From: Castellaniella sp.
Lineage (GTDB): Bacteria > Pseudomonadota > Gammaproteobacteria > Burkholderiales > Burkholderiaceae_B
Reading direction: 5' to 3'
NCBI RefSeq assembly: GCF_034675845.1
Contig: NZ_JAUCCU010000001.1
Coordinates: forward strand, 434,001 to 498,000
Length of the DNA stretch: 64,000 nt
Position numbers and translations under genes: made by a program. Within the stretch, counting starts at the first letter, position 1; each line of letters opens with the position of its first letter. Positions 35,641 to 45,900 of the stretch are shown here, in pieces. Under the pieces are notes generated by a model, which made no database searches, was not told the DNA's origin, and saw only the letters and a list, made by a program, of their open reading frames with translations.

Positions 35641-36981
35641 ATGAGTCTTCCTTCCGTCGATCAATTTCTAACCCAGCTACAGGCACGCGACCCACACCAA
35701 CCCGAATTCATGCAGGCTGTCAAAGAAGTCATGCACAGCCTGTGGCCCTTCATTCAGCAAAACCCACGCTATGCCAGCCAGGCACTGCTTGAGCGCATCG
35801 TCGAACCCGAACGCGCCATCCAGTTTCGCGTCTGCTGGATGGATGACACCGGCAATACCCGTGTCAACCGAGGTTTTCGCATCCAGCACAGCTCGGCCAT
35901 CGGTCCTTATAAGGGCGGCATGCGGTTTCACCCCTCGGTGAACCTGTCCATTCTTAAGTTTCTGGCTTTCGAGCAAACCTTCAAGAACGCCTTGACCACC
36001 CTGCCCATGGGCAGCGGCAAGGGCGGATCCGACTTCGACCCCAAGGGCAAATCCGACGCTGAAGTCATGCGTTTTTGCCAGGCGCTGATGACGGAACTGT
36101 ATCGCCACCTGGGACCGGACACCGACGTCCCGGCAGGGGATATCGGCGTCGGTGCCCGCGAGGTCGGCTTCATGGTCGGCATGATGAAGAAACTCTCGAA
36201 CAACACTGGCAGCGTATTCACCGGCAAAGGCCTGGCCTTTGGCGGCAGCTTGATTCGCCCCGAAGCCACCGGCTATGGCACCGTATATTTCGCCGAAGAA
36301 ATGCTCAAGCACGCCAATCAGTCCCTGGAAGGCTATAAGGTTGCAGTGTCGGGTTCAGGCAATGTGGCCCAGTACGCCATCGAAAAGTGCATGCAGTTGG
36401 GTGCCCGCGTGGTCACGGTCTCGGATTCTCATGGCTGCGTCGTCGACCCGGCAGGCTTCAGCCCCAAAAAACTCGCCGCCCTGATCGATCTGAAAAACGG
36501 CAAGCGCGGCAGCATCGAAGAATACGCAAAACAATTTGGCTTGCGCTATGAAGACGGCAAGCGTCCCTGGCATGTGCCGGTGGATGTTGCCCTGCCCTGC
36601 GCCACCCAGAACGAACTCGACATCGACGATGCCCGCACCCTGATCGCCAACGGCGTGCGCTGCGTGGCTGAAGGCGCAAACATGCCCTGCAGCATCGAGG
36701 CGGCGGATGCCTTGATTGCGGCTGGCGTGCTGTATGCGCCCGGCAAGGCCAGCAACGCGGGCGGTGTGGCCGTCTCGGGCCTGGAAATGAGCCAGAACCA
36801 CCAGCGCTTGGCCTGGACGCGCGAACAGGTCGACACCAAGCTGCACGACATCATGCGCGACATCCATCAAAACTGCCTGCAATATGGCAGCCAAGACGGG
36901 AAGGTCAATTATGTCAACGGTGCCAACATCGCCGGCTTCGTCAAGGTTGCCGACGCCATGCTGGCCCAAGGCGTGTACTGA
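35641..36981 (+). CDS. gdhA: NADP-type glutamate dehydrogenase
   Basis: The 446-residue hexameric dehydrogenase interconverts 2-oxoglutarate plus ammonium and glutamate. It has the family signature PMGSGKGGSDFDPKGK with the catalytic Lys, the substrate motif GPYKGGMRFHPSVN and the nucleotide-binding VSGSGNVAQYAIEK. Length and sequence match the biosynthetic NADPH type (E. coli GdhA, 447). The start is 13 bases after the rho stop. A strong terminator follows at 37015-37040. Confidence 0.95.
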   Translation: MSLPSVDQFLTQLQARDPHQPEFMQAVKEVMHSLWPFIQQNPRYASQALLERIVEPERAIQFRVCWMDDTGNTRVNRGFRIQHSSAIGPYKGGMRFHPSVNLSILKFLAFEQTFKNALTTLPMGSGKGGSDFDPKGKSDAEVMRFCQALMTELYRHLGPDTDVPAGDIGVGAREVGFMVGMMKKLSNNTGSVFTGKGLAFGGSLIRPEATGYGTVYFAEEMLKHANQSLEGYKVAVSGSGNVAQYAIEKCMQLGARVVTVSDSHGCVVDPAGFSPKKLAALIDLKNGKRGSIEEYAKQFGLRYEDGKRPWHVPVDVALPCATQNELDIDDARTLIANGVRCVAEGANMPCSIEAADALIAAGVLYAPGKASNAGGVAVSGLEMSQNHQRLAWTREQVDTKLHDIMRDIHQNCLQYGSQDGKVNYVNGANIAGFVKVADAMLAQGVY

Positions 36982-37014
36982 TATGCTTTGCCCGCCAGGG
37001 TCTTCGCATCCATG

Positions 37015-37040
37015 AAAAAGGCTCCCTCGGGAGCCTTTTT
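37015..37040. terminator. Bidirectional terminator between gdhA and the ABC transporter operon
   Basis: AAAAAGGCTCCC-TC-GGGAGCCTTTTT is a perfect palindrome with T runs on both strands. It ends gdhA on the plus strand and the importer operon on the minus strand (stop at 37047). Confidence 0.92.
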
Positions 37041-37046
37041 CATGGG

Positions 37047-37835
37047 CTACCTGAGAATCTGCTGCAGGAACGTTCTTGCACGGTCGCAGCGCGGCATCGT
37101 GAAGAACATTTCGGGATCATTGTCTTCGACAATACTGCCCTGGTCCAGGAATAGCACCCGGCCGGCCACCTGGCGGGCAAACCCCATTTCGTGCGTCACG
37201 CACAACATGGTCACACCACTGGCGGCCAGTTGAACCATGACATCCAGGACTTCTTTGACCATTTCAGGGTCCAGTGCGGCGGTGGGCTCGTCAAACAAAA
37301 TGATCCTGGGTTCCATGCACAAAGCCCGGGCAATAGCCACGCGCTGCTGTTGACCACCGGATAGCTGGGCGGGGTACTTATGCAGGTGCGCCCGCATCCC
37401 GACTTTATCCAGAAAATAGCAGGCGCGTTCTTGGGCCTGCTGGCTGCGCAAGCCTCGGACAGAGATCGGGGCCAAGGTGCAATTATCCAGCACGCTAAGG
37501 TGGGGAAACAGGTTGAAATGCTGGAATACCATGCCCACATCGCGCAAAGCTGCGGCAGCAGCCTGGGATGGGCTGGAGACCTCTACGCCCAGCACCTGGA
37601 TATGGCCGTGCTGTGCAGTTTCCAACTGATTGATGCAGCGGATCAAAGAAGACTTGCCCGAGCCTGAAGGACCACACAAAACGATACGGTCACCCTGATG
37701 CACCTGCAGATTGATGTCACGCAAGGCATGATAATCGCCGTACCATTTATTGAGGCCCTGAATATCGATCACCACAGGCGCTGCATCGGCCACACCAGCG
37801 GTTTGAAGGTAACGATGTTCGATAGGAGCATTCAT
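37047..37835 (-). CDS. Amino-acid ABC transporter ATP-binding protein (basic amino acids)
   Basis: This 262-residue ATPase is of the polar amino-acid (PAAT) class. It has Walker A GPSGSGKSSL, Q-loop VFQHFNLFPHL, signature LSGGQQQRVAIARAL, Walker B IILFDEPTAALDPE and H-loop CVTHEMGFA. It powers import by the two permeases encoded directly upstream in transcription. ATG 37835 has GGATGGA upstream. A TTG at 37850 is rejected. The binding-protein gene and arginase/ornithine cyclodeaminase nearby indicate arginine/ornithine as substrate, an inference. Confidence 0.92.
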   Translation of the reverse strand: MNAPIEHRYLQTAGVADAAPVVIDIQGLNKWYGDYHALRDINLQVHQGDRIVLCGPSGSGKSSLIRCINQLETAQHGHIQVLGVEVSSPSQAAAAALRDVGMVFQHFNLFPHLSVLDNCTLAPISVRGLRSQQAQERACYFLDKVGMRAHLHKYPAQLSGGQQQRVAIARALCMEPRIILFDEPTAALDPEMVKEVLDVMVQLAASGVTMLCVTHEMGFARQVAGRVLFLDQGSIVEDNDPEMFFTMPRCDRARTFLQQILR

Positions 37836-37856
37836 GATGATTCCATCCAAAAAGGG

Positions 37857-38573
37857 TCAGCGGGCAAGATGTCGGGACAGGCGCCCTTCCATGACACGCA
37901 AGACGCGGCGCAGAACTTCGACCACCAACAAGTACAGCACTGCGGCCCACAGATAGATTTCAAAATTGAAACTACGGGAATATGCCAGTTTGGTGACCCC
38001 CATCACGTCATATACGGTGACCAGGGACGCAATGGCGCTGGCCTTGACGAGCAGAATCATTTCGTTGCCCAAGGGGCCGATTGCAATCCGCATGGATTGC
38101 GGCAAGATGACGCTCAGAAATGATCGAACCGGCCCTAAGCTGAGGGCACGGCAGGCCTCTTTCTGTCCAGCGGGAATGGCCAGCAGGCTGCCACGGAATA
38201 TCTCAGCCTGATAGGCAGCGGTATTCAGGCTAAAGGCCAACAAGGCACACCACCAGGGATCACGAAAAAACCACCAGAGGTTGATGGACTGCCAGAACTC
38301 ACGAAACGCGCCCATCCCGTAATACAACAGGAACAACTGCGCCAGCAGGGGTGAACCGCGAAAAAAATACACATAGCCACGACTGAATCCGCGCCCAAGG
38401 CGGCTGGATGACAAGCGGCCCAGAACCAGCAGCCAGCCCAGCCCCCACCCCAGCGCAAACGACAGCATGACCAGCTTGAGCGTGATCCAGAAACCTGCCA
38501 GCATGCGCAAGCCATACAAATCCAGCAAAGAGGCATCCAGGAGATACGACAGGGTTTGCTTGACGAGTTCCAT
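37857..38573 (-). CDS. Amino-acid ABC transporter permease (HisM/ArtM-like)
   Basis: A 238-residue inner-membrane permease with five predicted helices. The PAAT-class EAA loop is ...AIPAGQKEACRALSLGPVRSFLSVILPQSMRIAIGPLGN, which contacts the ATPase. Residues YVYFFRGSPLLAQLFLLYYG are typical for the family's N-terminal helices. It forms a heterodimer with the product of the next gene upstream, five bases away. Confidence 0.9.
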   Translation of the reverse strand: MELVKQTLSYLLDASLLDLYGLRMLAGFWITLKLVMLSFALGWGLGWLLVLGRLSSSRLGRGFSRGYVYFFRGSPLLAQLFLLYYGMGAFREFWQSINLWWFFRDPWWCALLAFSLNTAAYQAEIFRGSLLAIPAGQKEACRALSLGPVRSFLSVILPQSMRIAIGPLGNEMILLVKASAIASLVTVYDVMGVTKLAYSRSFNFEIYLWAAVLYLLVVEVLRRVLRVMEGRLSRHLAR

Positions 38574-38578
38574 AGGGA

Positions 38579-39292
38579 TCAGGCCTTTTGCGCAAAGCGG
38601 GAAAAATGGCTTTCCGCTCGGGAAAACAATAGCCCGGACAAGGCCGACAGCAGCAGGTACAGCACACAGGCAGCGGAATAAAAGAGAATGGGTTCGCGGG
38701 TGGCCGTGACGGCCAGACTGGTCTGGCGCATGATGTCAGCCAAAGAAATGGTCGAGACCAGCGAGGTGTCTTTCAACAAAGTCAGCCAGTTGTTGGTCAA
38801 CCCCGGCAAGGCGACGCGCATCAGCTGTGGAAATGTCACCCGCCACAAGGTCGTCCAGCGCGAGAGCCCCAGGGCGCGTGCCGCTTCGGCCTGTCCCGCA
38901 GGAATCGCCTTGAAGCCGCCTAGCCAGACCTCGCTGGAAAAAGCAGCCAACACCAAACTGAAGGCAATGACTCCGGCGACAAAAGCGTTGATGGCAATCC
39001 CACCTTCATAGCCCAAATGCCGCATCAGTTTCTCGGCGGCAATCTGACTGCCGTAGTACACCAGGAACAAAGTCAACAACTCGGGTAAACCCCGGAATAC
39101 GGTGGAGAACAAGGTTGCCAGCCTGCGTCGCCCAGCGCGTTCGGACTGACTGCCCAGCGCCACCAGCAAGCCCAGCGAAAATCCAAAAGGCACACAGCAC
39201 AAGGCCAGCAAGATAGTGACCACTGCGCCTGCCAACAAGGCATCTCCCCAGCCATGACTACCCCACGATAGCAACTGCAATGAATCAAGCAT
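38579..39292 (-). CDS. Amino-acid ABC transporter permease (HisQ/ArtQ-like)
   Basis: The 237-residue permease carries STVFRGLPELLTLFLVYYG and the EAA loop AIPAGQAEAARALGLSRWTTLWRVTFPQLMRVALPGL. Five helices are predicted. It is the partner of the permease encoded five bases downstream, and the first of the three membrane/ATPase genes. 127 bases separate it from the binding-protein gene. Confidence 0.9.
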   Translation of the reverse strand: MLDSLQLLSWGSHGWGDALLAGAVVTILLALCCVPFGFSLGLLVALGSQSERAGRRRLATLFSTVFRGLPELLTLFLVYYGSQIAAEKLMRHLGYEGGIAINAFVAGVIAFSLVLAAFSSEVWLGGFKAIPAGQAEAARALGLSRWTTLWRVTFPQLMRVALPGLTNNWLTLLKDTSLVSTISLADIMRQTSLAVTATREPILFYSAACVLYLLLSALSGLLFSRAESHFSRFAQKA

Positions 39293-39419
39293 GAAATCAC
39301 CAGCCCTTGAGGGGCTGCCTGTGGTGGATGCTGAAACTGGCGGCCCATGCCGCCAGGCAGTCCAGTGCCCTATCCAGCGAGCCTATGGGCTCGCGAGACA
39401 AGACACCAGGCGAAGCGGA

Positions 39420-40181
39420 TCAGTAGATATCGAGTCCGAAATAGCGCTGGGAGACCCGCTGATACGAACCATCGGCACGAATATCCTGGATGGCCTGATT
39501 CAGGCGGGTACGCAACGCATCATCGCCCTTGCGCACAGCAATGGCGATGTCTCCTTGTGTGTCGGGCAAATCGCCCAGCAGCTTGCAACAGTCTTTACTG
39601 TGCTTGCGCATCCACTCGATCAAGGGATACTTGTCGTGTACCAGAGCATCCAGGCGACCACCGGCCAGGTCGCTGCCGGCCTCGTCCGCAGTCGGGTACA
39701 GGCGCACTTCCGCGCCCGCCTTGCCATAAACATCCTCGGCATACTCGCCCGGGGTGCTGGAGGATTGCGCCCCCACGACCTTGCCCTCGTAGGCCTTGGC
39801 ATCCAGGCTCTGGATGCTGGAACCCCTGACCACGGCCACCGACATCGAAGTCCGATAGTAATGATCCGTGAAGTCCACTTGTTTGGCGCGTTCCGGTGTC
39901 ACCGCCATCGAAGAAATAATGGCATCGAACTTGCGGGCCATCAGCGCCGGGATGATGCCATCCCAGTCCTGCGCGACAAACTCACATTCGACCTGCATTT
40001 GCTTGCACAAAGCGGTGGAGATATCGATATCAAAACCAACGTACCCCCCATTGGCACTTGGTGCGCTAAATGGGGGATAGGCCGCTTCCAGACCAATGCG
40101 CAGGGTATCGGCCTGTGCGCCACCTAGTCCCAGACTGCACCCCAGGGTCAGCGCCGAGGCAAGGAATTTGAACTTCTTCAT
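39420..40181 (-). CDS. Periplasmic basic amino-acid binding protein (ArgT/HisJ/NocT-like)
   Basis: The 253-residue binding protein has a signal peptide (MKKFKFLASALTLGCSLG...) cleaved after AQA. Mature features are TLRIGLEAAYPPFSAP, GGYVGFDIDISTALC, the family block VAQDWDGIIPALMARKFDAIISSMAVTPERAKQVDFTDHYY and the C-terminal ...DGSYQRVSQRYFGLDIY. It delivers ligand to the downstream permeases. Arginine, ornithine, lysine or an opine are possible. Arginine or ornithine is favoured by the neighbouring arginase and ocd. Confidence 0.9.
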   Translation of the reverse strand: MKKFKFLASALTLGCSLGLGGAQADTLRIGLEAAYPPFSAPSANGGYVGFDIDISTALCKQMQVECEFVAQDWDGIIPALMARKFDAIISSMAVTPERAKQVDFTDHYYRTSMSVAVVRGSSIQSLDAKAYEGKVVGAQSSSTPGEYAEDVYGKAGAEVRLYPTADEAGSDLAGGRLDALVHDKYPLIEWMRKHSKDCCKLLGDLPDTQGDIAIAVRKGDDALRTRLNQAIQDIRADGSYQRVSQRYFGLDIY

Positions 40182-40258
40182 GGGTTTGTCTCCTGATTTT
40201 CATCGGAATGCCCGCAGCAGATACATTGCCTGCCGCGTAGCGTCAAAAAAACTAATTA

Positions 40259-41188
40259 TCAATAGCTGGACGCCTGACGCACCAGGGTGCTCTTGCCGAA
40301 CAGGCTTTCGACCATCTGCACCGCCACCTTGGCCGTCCCATTGCGCACATCCAGCGCAGGGTTCAACTCAACGATGTCCAGCGATGCCACGCGTCCGGTA
40401 TCGGCCAGCATTTCCATGCACAGCTGGGCCTCGCGCCAGGTCGGCCCGCCCTGTACCGTGGTGCCGACACCCGGTGCATCGCCAGGGTCCAGGAAATCCA
40501 CATCAAAACTGACATGGATATGGACATCATCTGGCAGATCAGCCAGGGCGGCCTGCATGACAGCACGCATCCCCAGTTCATCTATCATCCGCATGTCGTA
40601 CACATCCAGCCCCTGTTCGTGCACAAACAGACGTTCCCGACGGTCCACGCTGCGGATGCCGATCATGCGCAGGTCGGCGGCGTCCAATGCTGCCCCTTGC
40701 CCGCCCAGGTTGACCAATTCGTCTGGCCCAAAGCCGCACAGACAAGCCACCGGCATGCCATGCACATTGCCGCTGGGCGTTAGCTGCGCCGTATTGAAAT
40801 CGGTATGCGCGTCCAACCAAAACACCCGCAACGGCTGCCCAAGCTGGCGGCAATACCGTGCCACAGCCCCCACCGAACCCATGCCCAGGCAATGGTCTCC
40901 CCCCAACATGACAGGAATATGACCTGCCTGCAGCTGTGCTGTCACGGCATTGAACAGGGCCTGATTCCATTGCACGACTTCGGGCAAGTGGCGGTAACCT
41001 GCCACGGGCGCCTGCCAGGGATTGAACGGGCCAGACAAATTGCCGGTGTCCACGACCTGCAGTCCCTGGCGGCTCAAGGCTTGCGCAAGGCCCGCCACGC
41101 GCAGCGCCTCAGGCCCCATGGACGCCCCACGTGCACCCGCACCCACATCGGTTGGCGCGCCAATCAGTGCAACTGTCTTTTCTTTCAT
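40259..41188 (-). CDS. rocF: Arginase
   Basis: The 309-residue manganese enzyme hydrolyses L-arginine to ornithine and urea. Metal motifs are GGDHCLG, DAHTDFNT (with SGNVHGMP following) and SFDVDFLDPGDAPG. The Glu of the last helix region is in DIVELNP. ATG 41188 gives MKEKTVALIGAPTD. The TTG two codons earlier is rejected. It lies between the importer genes and ornithine cyclodeaminase on one strand, forming a catabolic unit. Confidence 0.95.
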   Translation of the reverse strand: MKEKTVALIGAPTDVGAGARGASMGPEALRVAGLAQALSRQGLQVVDTGNLSGPFNPWQAPVAGYRHLPEVVQWNQALFNAVTAQLQAGHIPVMLGGDHCLGMGSVGAVARYCRQLGQPLRVFWLDAHTDFNTAQLTPSGNVHGMPVACLCGFGPDELVNLGGQGAALDAADLRMIGIRSVDRRERLFVHEQGLDVYDMRMIDELGMRAVMQAALADLPDDVHIHVSFDVDFLDPGDAPGVGTTVQGGPTWREAQLCMEMLADTGRVASLDIVELNPALDVRNGTAKVAVQMVESLFGKSTLVRQASSY

Positions 41189-41218
41189 GGCCAATCCTTA
41201 AACTTCTGTTCAATACAC

Positions 41219-42319
41219 TTAAATCGAGTGCGCGTGGTCAGGTTCCGCAAGCACCTGCTCTGTGGTCCCTGCGCCCATGACCGCTCCATCCGATAACCCG
41301 GCGCTCAGGCGCCGCATGGTGCCCAACAAATCTTTGGGATTGCCTTCGGGGACCAGCTCCATCGGTCGACCGATGCCGAAAGCCCGGGCCTGATCCCAAA
41401 GAAAATGCAGTGCAGAAAAGTCTTCCAACGCAAAGCCGACGGAGTCAAAGACTGTGATTTCGGTATCCGACTGACGGCCCGGCCGCTTGCCTGCCACAAC
41501 TTCCCACAACGGCACCACGTCGTAATCAGCGGGCATTTGCTGGATTTCACCCTCGATCCGGGACTGGGGCTCGAACTCGACGAATGTCGTGGCGCGCGAC
41601 AGAATATCGGCATGCAGCTCTGTCTTGCCCGGGCAATCGCCGCCGACTGCGTTGATGTGTACTCCCGGTCGGATCATTTCAGGTGTCAGAATCAGCGCAT
41701 TGGTCTTGTCTGCCGTGACGGTGGTAATGATGTCGGCGTCGGCGACGGCTGCGCGGGTGCTGTCGGCCAAGCGGATATCCAGGCCACGGCAGCACGCCAG
41801 ATTAGCCATCAGCTTGTGACTGGCCTCGGGGTCAACGTCATGGATGAACAGGGTGTCAATACCCAGCAGATGATGGAAAGCCAAAGCCTGGAACTCGCTT
41901 TGCGCCCCATTGCCGATCAAGGCCATGGTGCGTGCCCCGGGGCGAGCCAGGACCCGGGCCGCCATGATCGAGGTGGCGGCCGTGCGCAATGCGGTGGTCA
42001 AGGTCAGCTCGCTCAAGAGCAAAGGGGTGCCCGTGCTGACTTCGGCCAGGGCACCAAAGGCCATGACGGTGGGCAGGCCTTGGGCTGGATTGGACGGGTG
42101 TCCATTGACGAACTTGAAGGAATAATGATCCGCATCCGTGGTCGGCATGAGTTCGATCACACCCACCTGGGAATGGCTGGCCAGGCGCGGCGTCTTCTCG
42201 AATGATTCCCAGCGGATGAAATCATTCTGGATGTACTGCGACAGCACATCCAGGGTTTTGGCAATCCCCATGCGCTCTACCAGCATGGCGACATCTGTCG
42301 TTGTCAGCATCAGCGTCAT
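41219..42319 (-). CDS. ocd: Ornithine cyclodeaminase
   Basis: The 366-residue NAD-dependent enzyme converts ornithine to proline and ammonia. It is of the mu-crystallin/OCD family, with Rossmann motif MALIGNGAQSEFQALAFHHLLG, substrate residues around YSFKFVNGHPSNP and LLLSELTLTTALRTAATSIMAA, and VGGDCPGKTELHADIL. With arginase 30 bases downstream it gives a two-step route arginine-ornithine-proline. It is divergent from an Lrp/AsnC regulator. The intergenic 157 bases are AT-rich and contain TTGACA (minus strand, 42402-42397) as a possible -35. Confidence 0.94.
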   Translation of the reverse strand: MTLMLTTTDVAMLVERMGIAKTLDVLSQYIQNDFIRWESFEKTPRLASHSQVGVIELMPTTDADHYSFKFVNGHPSNPAQGLPTVMAFGALAEVSTGTPLLLSELTLTTALRTAATSIMAARVLARPGARTMALIGNGAQSEFQALAFHHLLGIDTLFIHDVDPEASHKLMANLACCRGLDIRLADSTRAAVADADIITTVTADKTNALILTPEMIRPGVHINAVGGDCPGKTELHADILSRATTFVEFEPQSRIEGEIQQMPADYDVVPLWEVVAGKRPGRQSDTEITVFDSVGFALEDFSALHFLWDQARAFGIGRPMELVPEGNPKDLLGTMRRLSAGLSDGAVMGAGTTEQVLAEPDHAHSI

Positions 42320-42476
42320 GATGCGTCTCCTTGTTTGATTATTGTGGTCCTGCCCGGGCTTTATTCATTATTCTCAATCCGGCAGACAATTCATAGTGTC
42401 AATATTTAACAATAATCGCTAAGTTTTTGTACAATTCTTATATTCAATTTGACGTTATGTACATATCCGGACAAAT

Positions 42477-42902
42477 ATGGACTCTCTGGACCACCAAATT
42501 CTTTCCTATTTGCGCAGCGATGCCCGCATCTCCGTAGCGACACTCGCCAAAAAATTAGGGGTGTCCCGGGGCACTATCTGTAACCGGATTGCCCGCATGG
42601 AACGCGATCACATCATCCTGGGCTATACCGTCAGGGTGCAGGCTGAATCCCAGGCCCAAGAAATCACGGCATGGATGAGCATCGCCATCGAGGGCCACGA
42701 AACATCGCGCATCGTGCACGCGCTATCCGGAGAGCCCGCCGTATGGGCGCTGCACGACACAAATGGACGCTGGGACCTGCTGGCCGAACTGCGGGTCAAT
42801 AATATTTCCCAGCTTTCGGATGCGCTGGAGCACATCCGCCTGATCAAGGGGATTTCGGCGACCGAGACGAGCCTGCATCTGAAGACGCTGCAGCTGCGCT
42901 GA
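42477..42902 (+). CDS. Lrp/AsnC-family transcriptional regulator
   Basis: The 141-residue regulator starts MDSLDHQILSYLRSDARISVATLAKKLGVSRGTICNRIARME, an AsnC-type helix-turn-helix (about 18-42). A C-terminal ligand-binding RAM domain follows (ITAWMSIAIEGHETSRIVHALS, LLAELRVNNISQLSDALEHI). Divergent placement from ocd suggests it controls arginine/ornithine degradation, as with ornithine- or arginine-sensing Lrp homologues. ATG 42477 has no clear ribosome binding site. Its last 59 bases overlap the convergent yhdP gene. Confidence 0.9.
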   Translation: MDSLDHQILSYLRSDARISVATLAKKLGVSRGTICNRIARMERDHIILGYTVRVQAESQAQEITAWMSIAIEGHETSRIVHALSGEPAVWALHDTNGRWDLLAELRVNNISQLSDALEHIRLIKGISATETSLHLKTLQLR

Positions 42903-45900
42903 CCGGGACATCCCGGATAACCGGTTCATCCCAGGTGCCTGTCACGTGGTAGCGCACCGTCATGGCCTTGGCCAGAGGCGCCTTCAGCAGCCACTGGGTG
43001 ACGAACGCCCCCAAGCCCACCAGCGGATTGATGGCAATACCGGCGGCCAGGGCAGCGCCACTGACATCCAGGCTGGGGACAATCACGGCCTGCAAATCCA
43101 GGGTTTCATGCAGAATATTGGTGCTGCCTTCCAGCAAAATCGTCCCTACCGGGCCGATGACCTTATAGTCGCGAGCATGCACCACCCCCTGCTTCAGATC
43201 CAGGGCACCACGCAGTTGATCAAAGGGGAAACCATCCTTGGGTAAACTTTCCAGACTATGCTCCAGGTGCGTCAAGCGCATGATGGATTGCAATGACAGG
43301 ATTTCCAGCAGCTTGGCCGTGCGCGACCCGACCTTCTGGAAGCGCCCCTCGTCCAGAGAAAACTGCAGACTACCCTGCAGTGCAGCCTTGTCGCGGCGCC
43401 AGGGCAAATCCAGCCATCGCAAATTACCCGTCAGGGTGCCTGCGCCTCCGGACAATACATCCGGATAGCCTGCCCGCGTCATCCAGGCGCCGAGATTCTT
43501 GATCGCGACATTGGCCTTCAAGCTAAGCCCCCGACCAGCCCCCCGCAGTTGCCACAGCCCCGTCCCCTTCAGGCGTGCATCTGCATCGCCGATGACCAAC
43601 TGATCCAAACGCCAGATATGCTGGGCAGCATCGCGCACGCCCTCCAGCGACAAGGCCCCTACCGGATGGCCGTATAGCCGCAACTCGTCGGCCTGCAGCA
43701 CCACCCCCGGCAAATTCAGCTCATCATCAAAAGCGGCAGCTTCGTCCAGTTGGGCATCGGGCAGCAAGGAAGTCGTATCCGCTGCGTCATCGCCCAGGCT
43801 CAGGCGCGCAAATTTCCCCGCCATATTGCCAATGACCTGGCCATCCCGTTCCTGCCATTTCAAGGTGCCCGTGGTTTGCTCGGAACGCAGATTCAGCGAC
43901 CAATGCTCGTCAGGGGTACGCACGACCCGCATCACGGCACGGTCCAAGCGGGTGCCCATCAAGCGCAACTGATCAGCCTGCACACTGAGCAAGGACAGAT
44001 CTGGCCACAATGGCCGCTGGCCCTGCTTCGTCGTGCTCCCCTGATTGCGGCGGGGGATAGAGAACTCATCCACAATCAGGTTCCAACGATCCAGATCGAT
44101 CAGCGGATAATGCAAGGCCACCCGCAGGCCTGCGTCAGCCCCATCAGCCGCCTGCCCGATCCCTACCAGAGCCTGCTGAAAATATGGACCCCGACGGGGC
44201 TTGCGCAAATGCTGCAGATCCAGACGGACCTCACTGCCCAGCTGCACATGCAACTGATCTGCTTGGGGATCGACATCCGTCCAGATCAGCTGCAATGGAC
44301 GGGCCTGATCGGCAGCCTTCGTCAAAGGGGCAGGAAAATCCAGCGCCAAGCCCTGGGTATCGGAATTCAGATCAAAGGTATATGCCCGTCCACGCTGGCT
44401 CAGGCGAGCGCCATAGTCCAGGTAGCCCTTAATGCGCTGCATCCCCGGCACAGCGATAAACTTAGCCAGCGCCTTGGCTGTCAAACGCCCCTGAAAGCGC
44501 AGCCCAGCGCTAGTCTTGTCACCCAATTCCCCACTGACGCTGACCGCCCCCCCAAGCAACTGGGCAGTCAGCGGCTGCACCAGTTTTACCCGGTCTTCAT
44601 TAAAGTGCAGACTGCCATGGATGGCATCAAACGAGGGGGCCTGAGGCAGGAGCTGCAAGCGGCCCTTTTCTATATCCACCCGCCCATTCACCCGACTGGC
44701 ATCCGTATCATTCAATGGAATCGTCAAGGATAGCGGCACCTGCCAGTCTCCCGTCGCGATGGCGTCATCAAACACACCATCCAACAGCGCACCGATGGGC
44801 GAATGCCGCAGCAGCGCCATATAGGCCGCCCCATCTGCGGCGGTCTGACCCGAAACCTGCAAGATGGCATCGTTTTCCATGTCGGGGATACGGGCCCGCA
44901 AACCCCACAGCCGGATAGGCTGATCGGGCATGGGCAGCATCTGCGCCCGAGTCGCCGTCAGCTGCAAATCCATGCGCCGCAAATCAGCCGTACCATCCAT
45001 GTCCTGCAACAAGGGCCAGACTTGTGATGCGGGGCCATCCGGGACAAATTCGATCCGCGCCCCGGTGAAGTCGCCCGCCACCCGAAAATCCCCTGCTTGC
45101 GGATGATCGCCAAAAGGAAACTCGGCCAAATCGCCCTGCAGCAGCCAGCGGCCATGGCGTAAAGTGCCCGCCTGCAAGCCCTTTGCCAGCCACTCACGGG
45201 CATCATCATCGACTTCGCGCGGCAAATAGCGATGGATGGCATTGAGTTCAGCCCGGGCAATCGCCCCCTGGAAATCCAACTGGCCCAGTACCCCCTGCTC
45301 GGTCCAATGCCCCTGCCCCTGCAATTCGATATCAGCGTTATGCCAGGCCAATTGTTGCAGCTGCAGCGCCCAGACCTCGTCCCGGGTCAGTTGCCCTCGC
45401 AGCGCCACCTCGCCGATGTCCAACGGCAGATCAAACCATGCCGACTGCTGCAGGCGGGCGCCCTGGGCGCGGACATCAAAAGCCAGCCCTTGCGGCAGGC
45501 TCTGCCCCAGCACCAAGGCACGCCATTGATCCAGCCTCCCCTGGGCCCAGATGGCTGCGGCAGGCACCTGAACACCTTCTTCAGGATTAAAGGCCCAGGA
45601 CAGGCCCGCCATATCCAGCTGCGCTGTCAGGCGTGGCGTTTCCTGCCCGGACTGCAGCCATAATTGCCCTGTCAACATTGCTTGCTGCAGGTCATCGGGC
45701 ACATTCAGCCAAGCGCGCCAATCCGGCAGGCTGAAATGCGATAACTGCAACCAGGCCCGCCACTGGGCGGGCAAACGGCCCTGGGCCAAGGCCTGACCAT
45801 CCGTGACCTGCAGACGCACATCCAGTGCAGCATCGCCCGCCGTCGGCGCCTGAGCTGACAAGGCCAGACCCACGGCCTGATCGCCCTGCTGCTGCAATAC

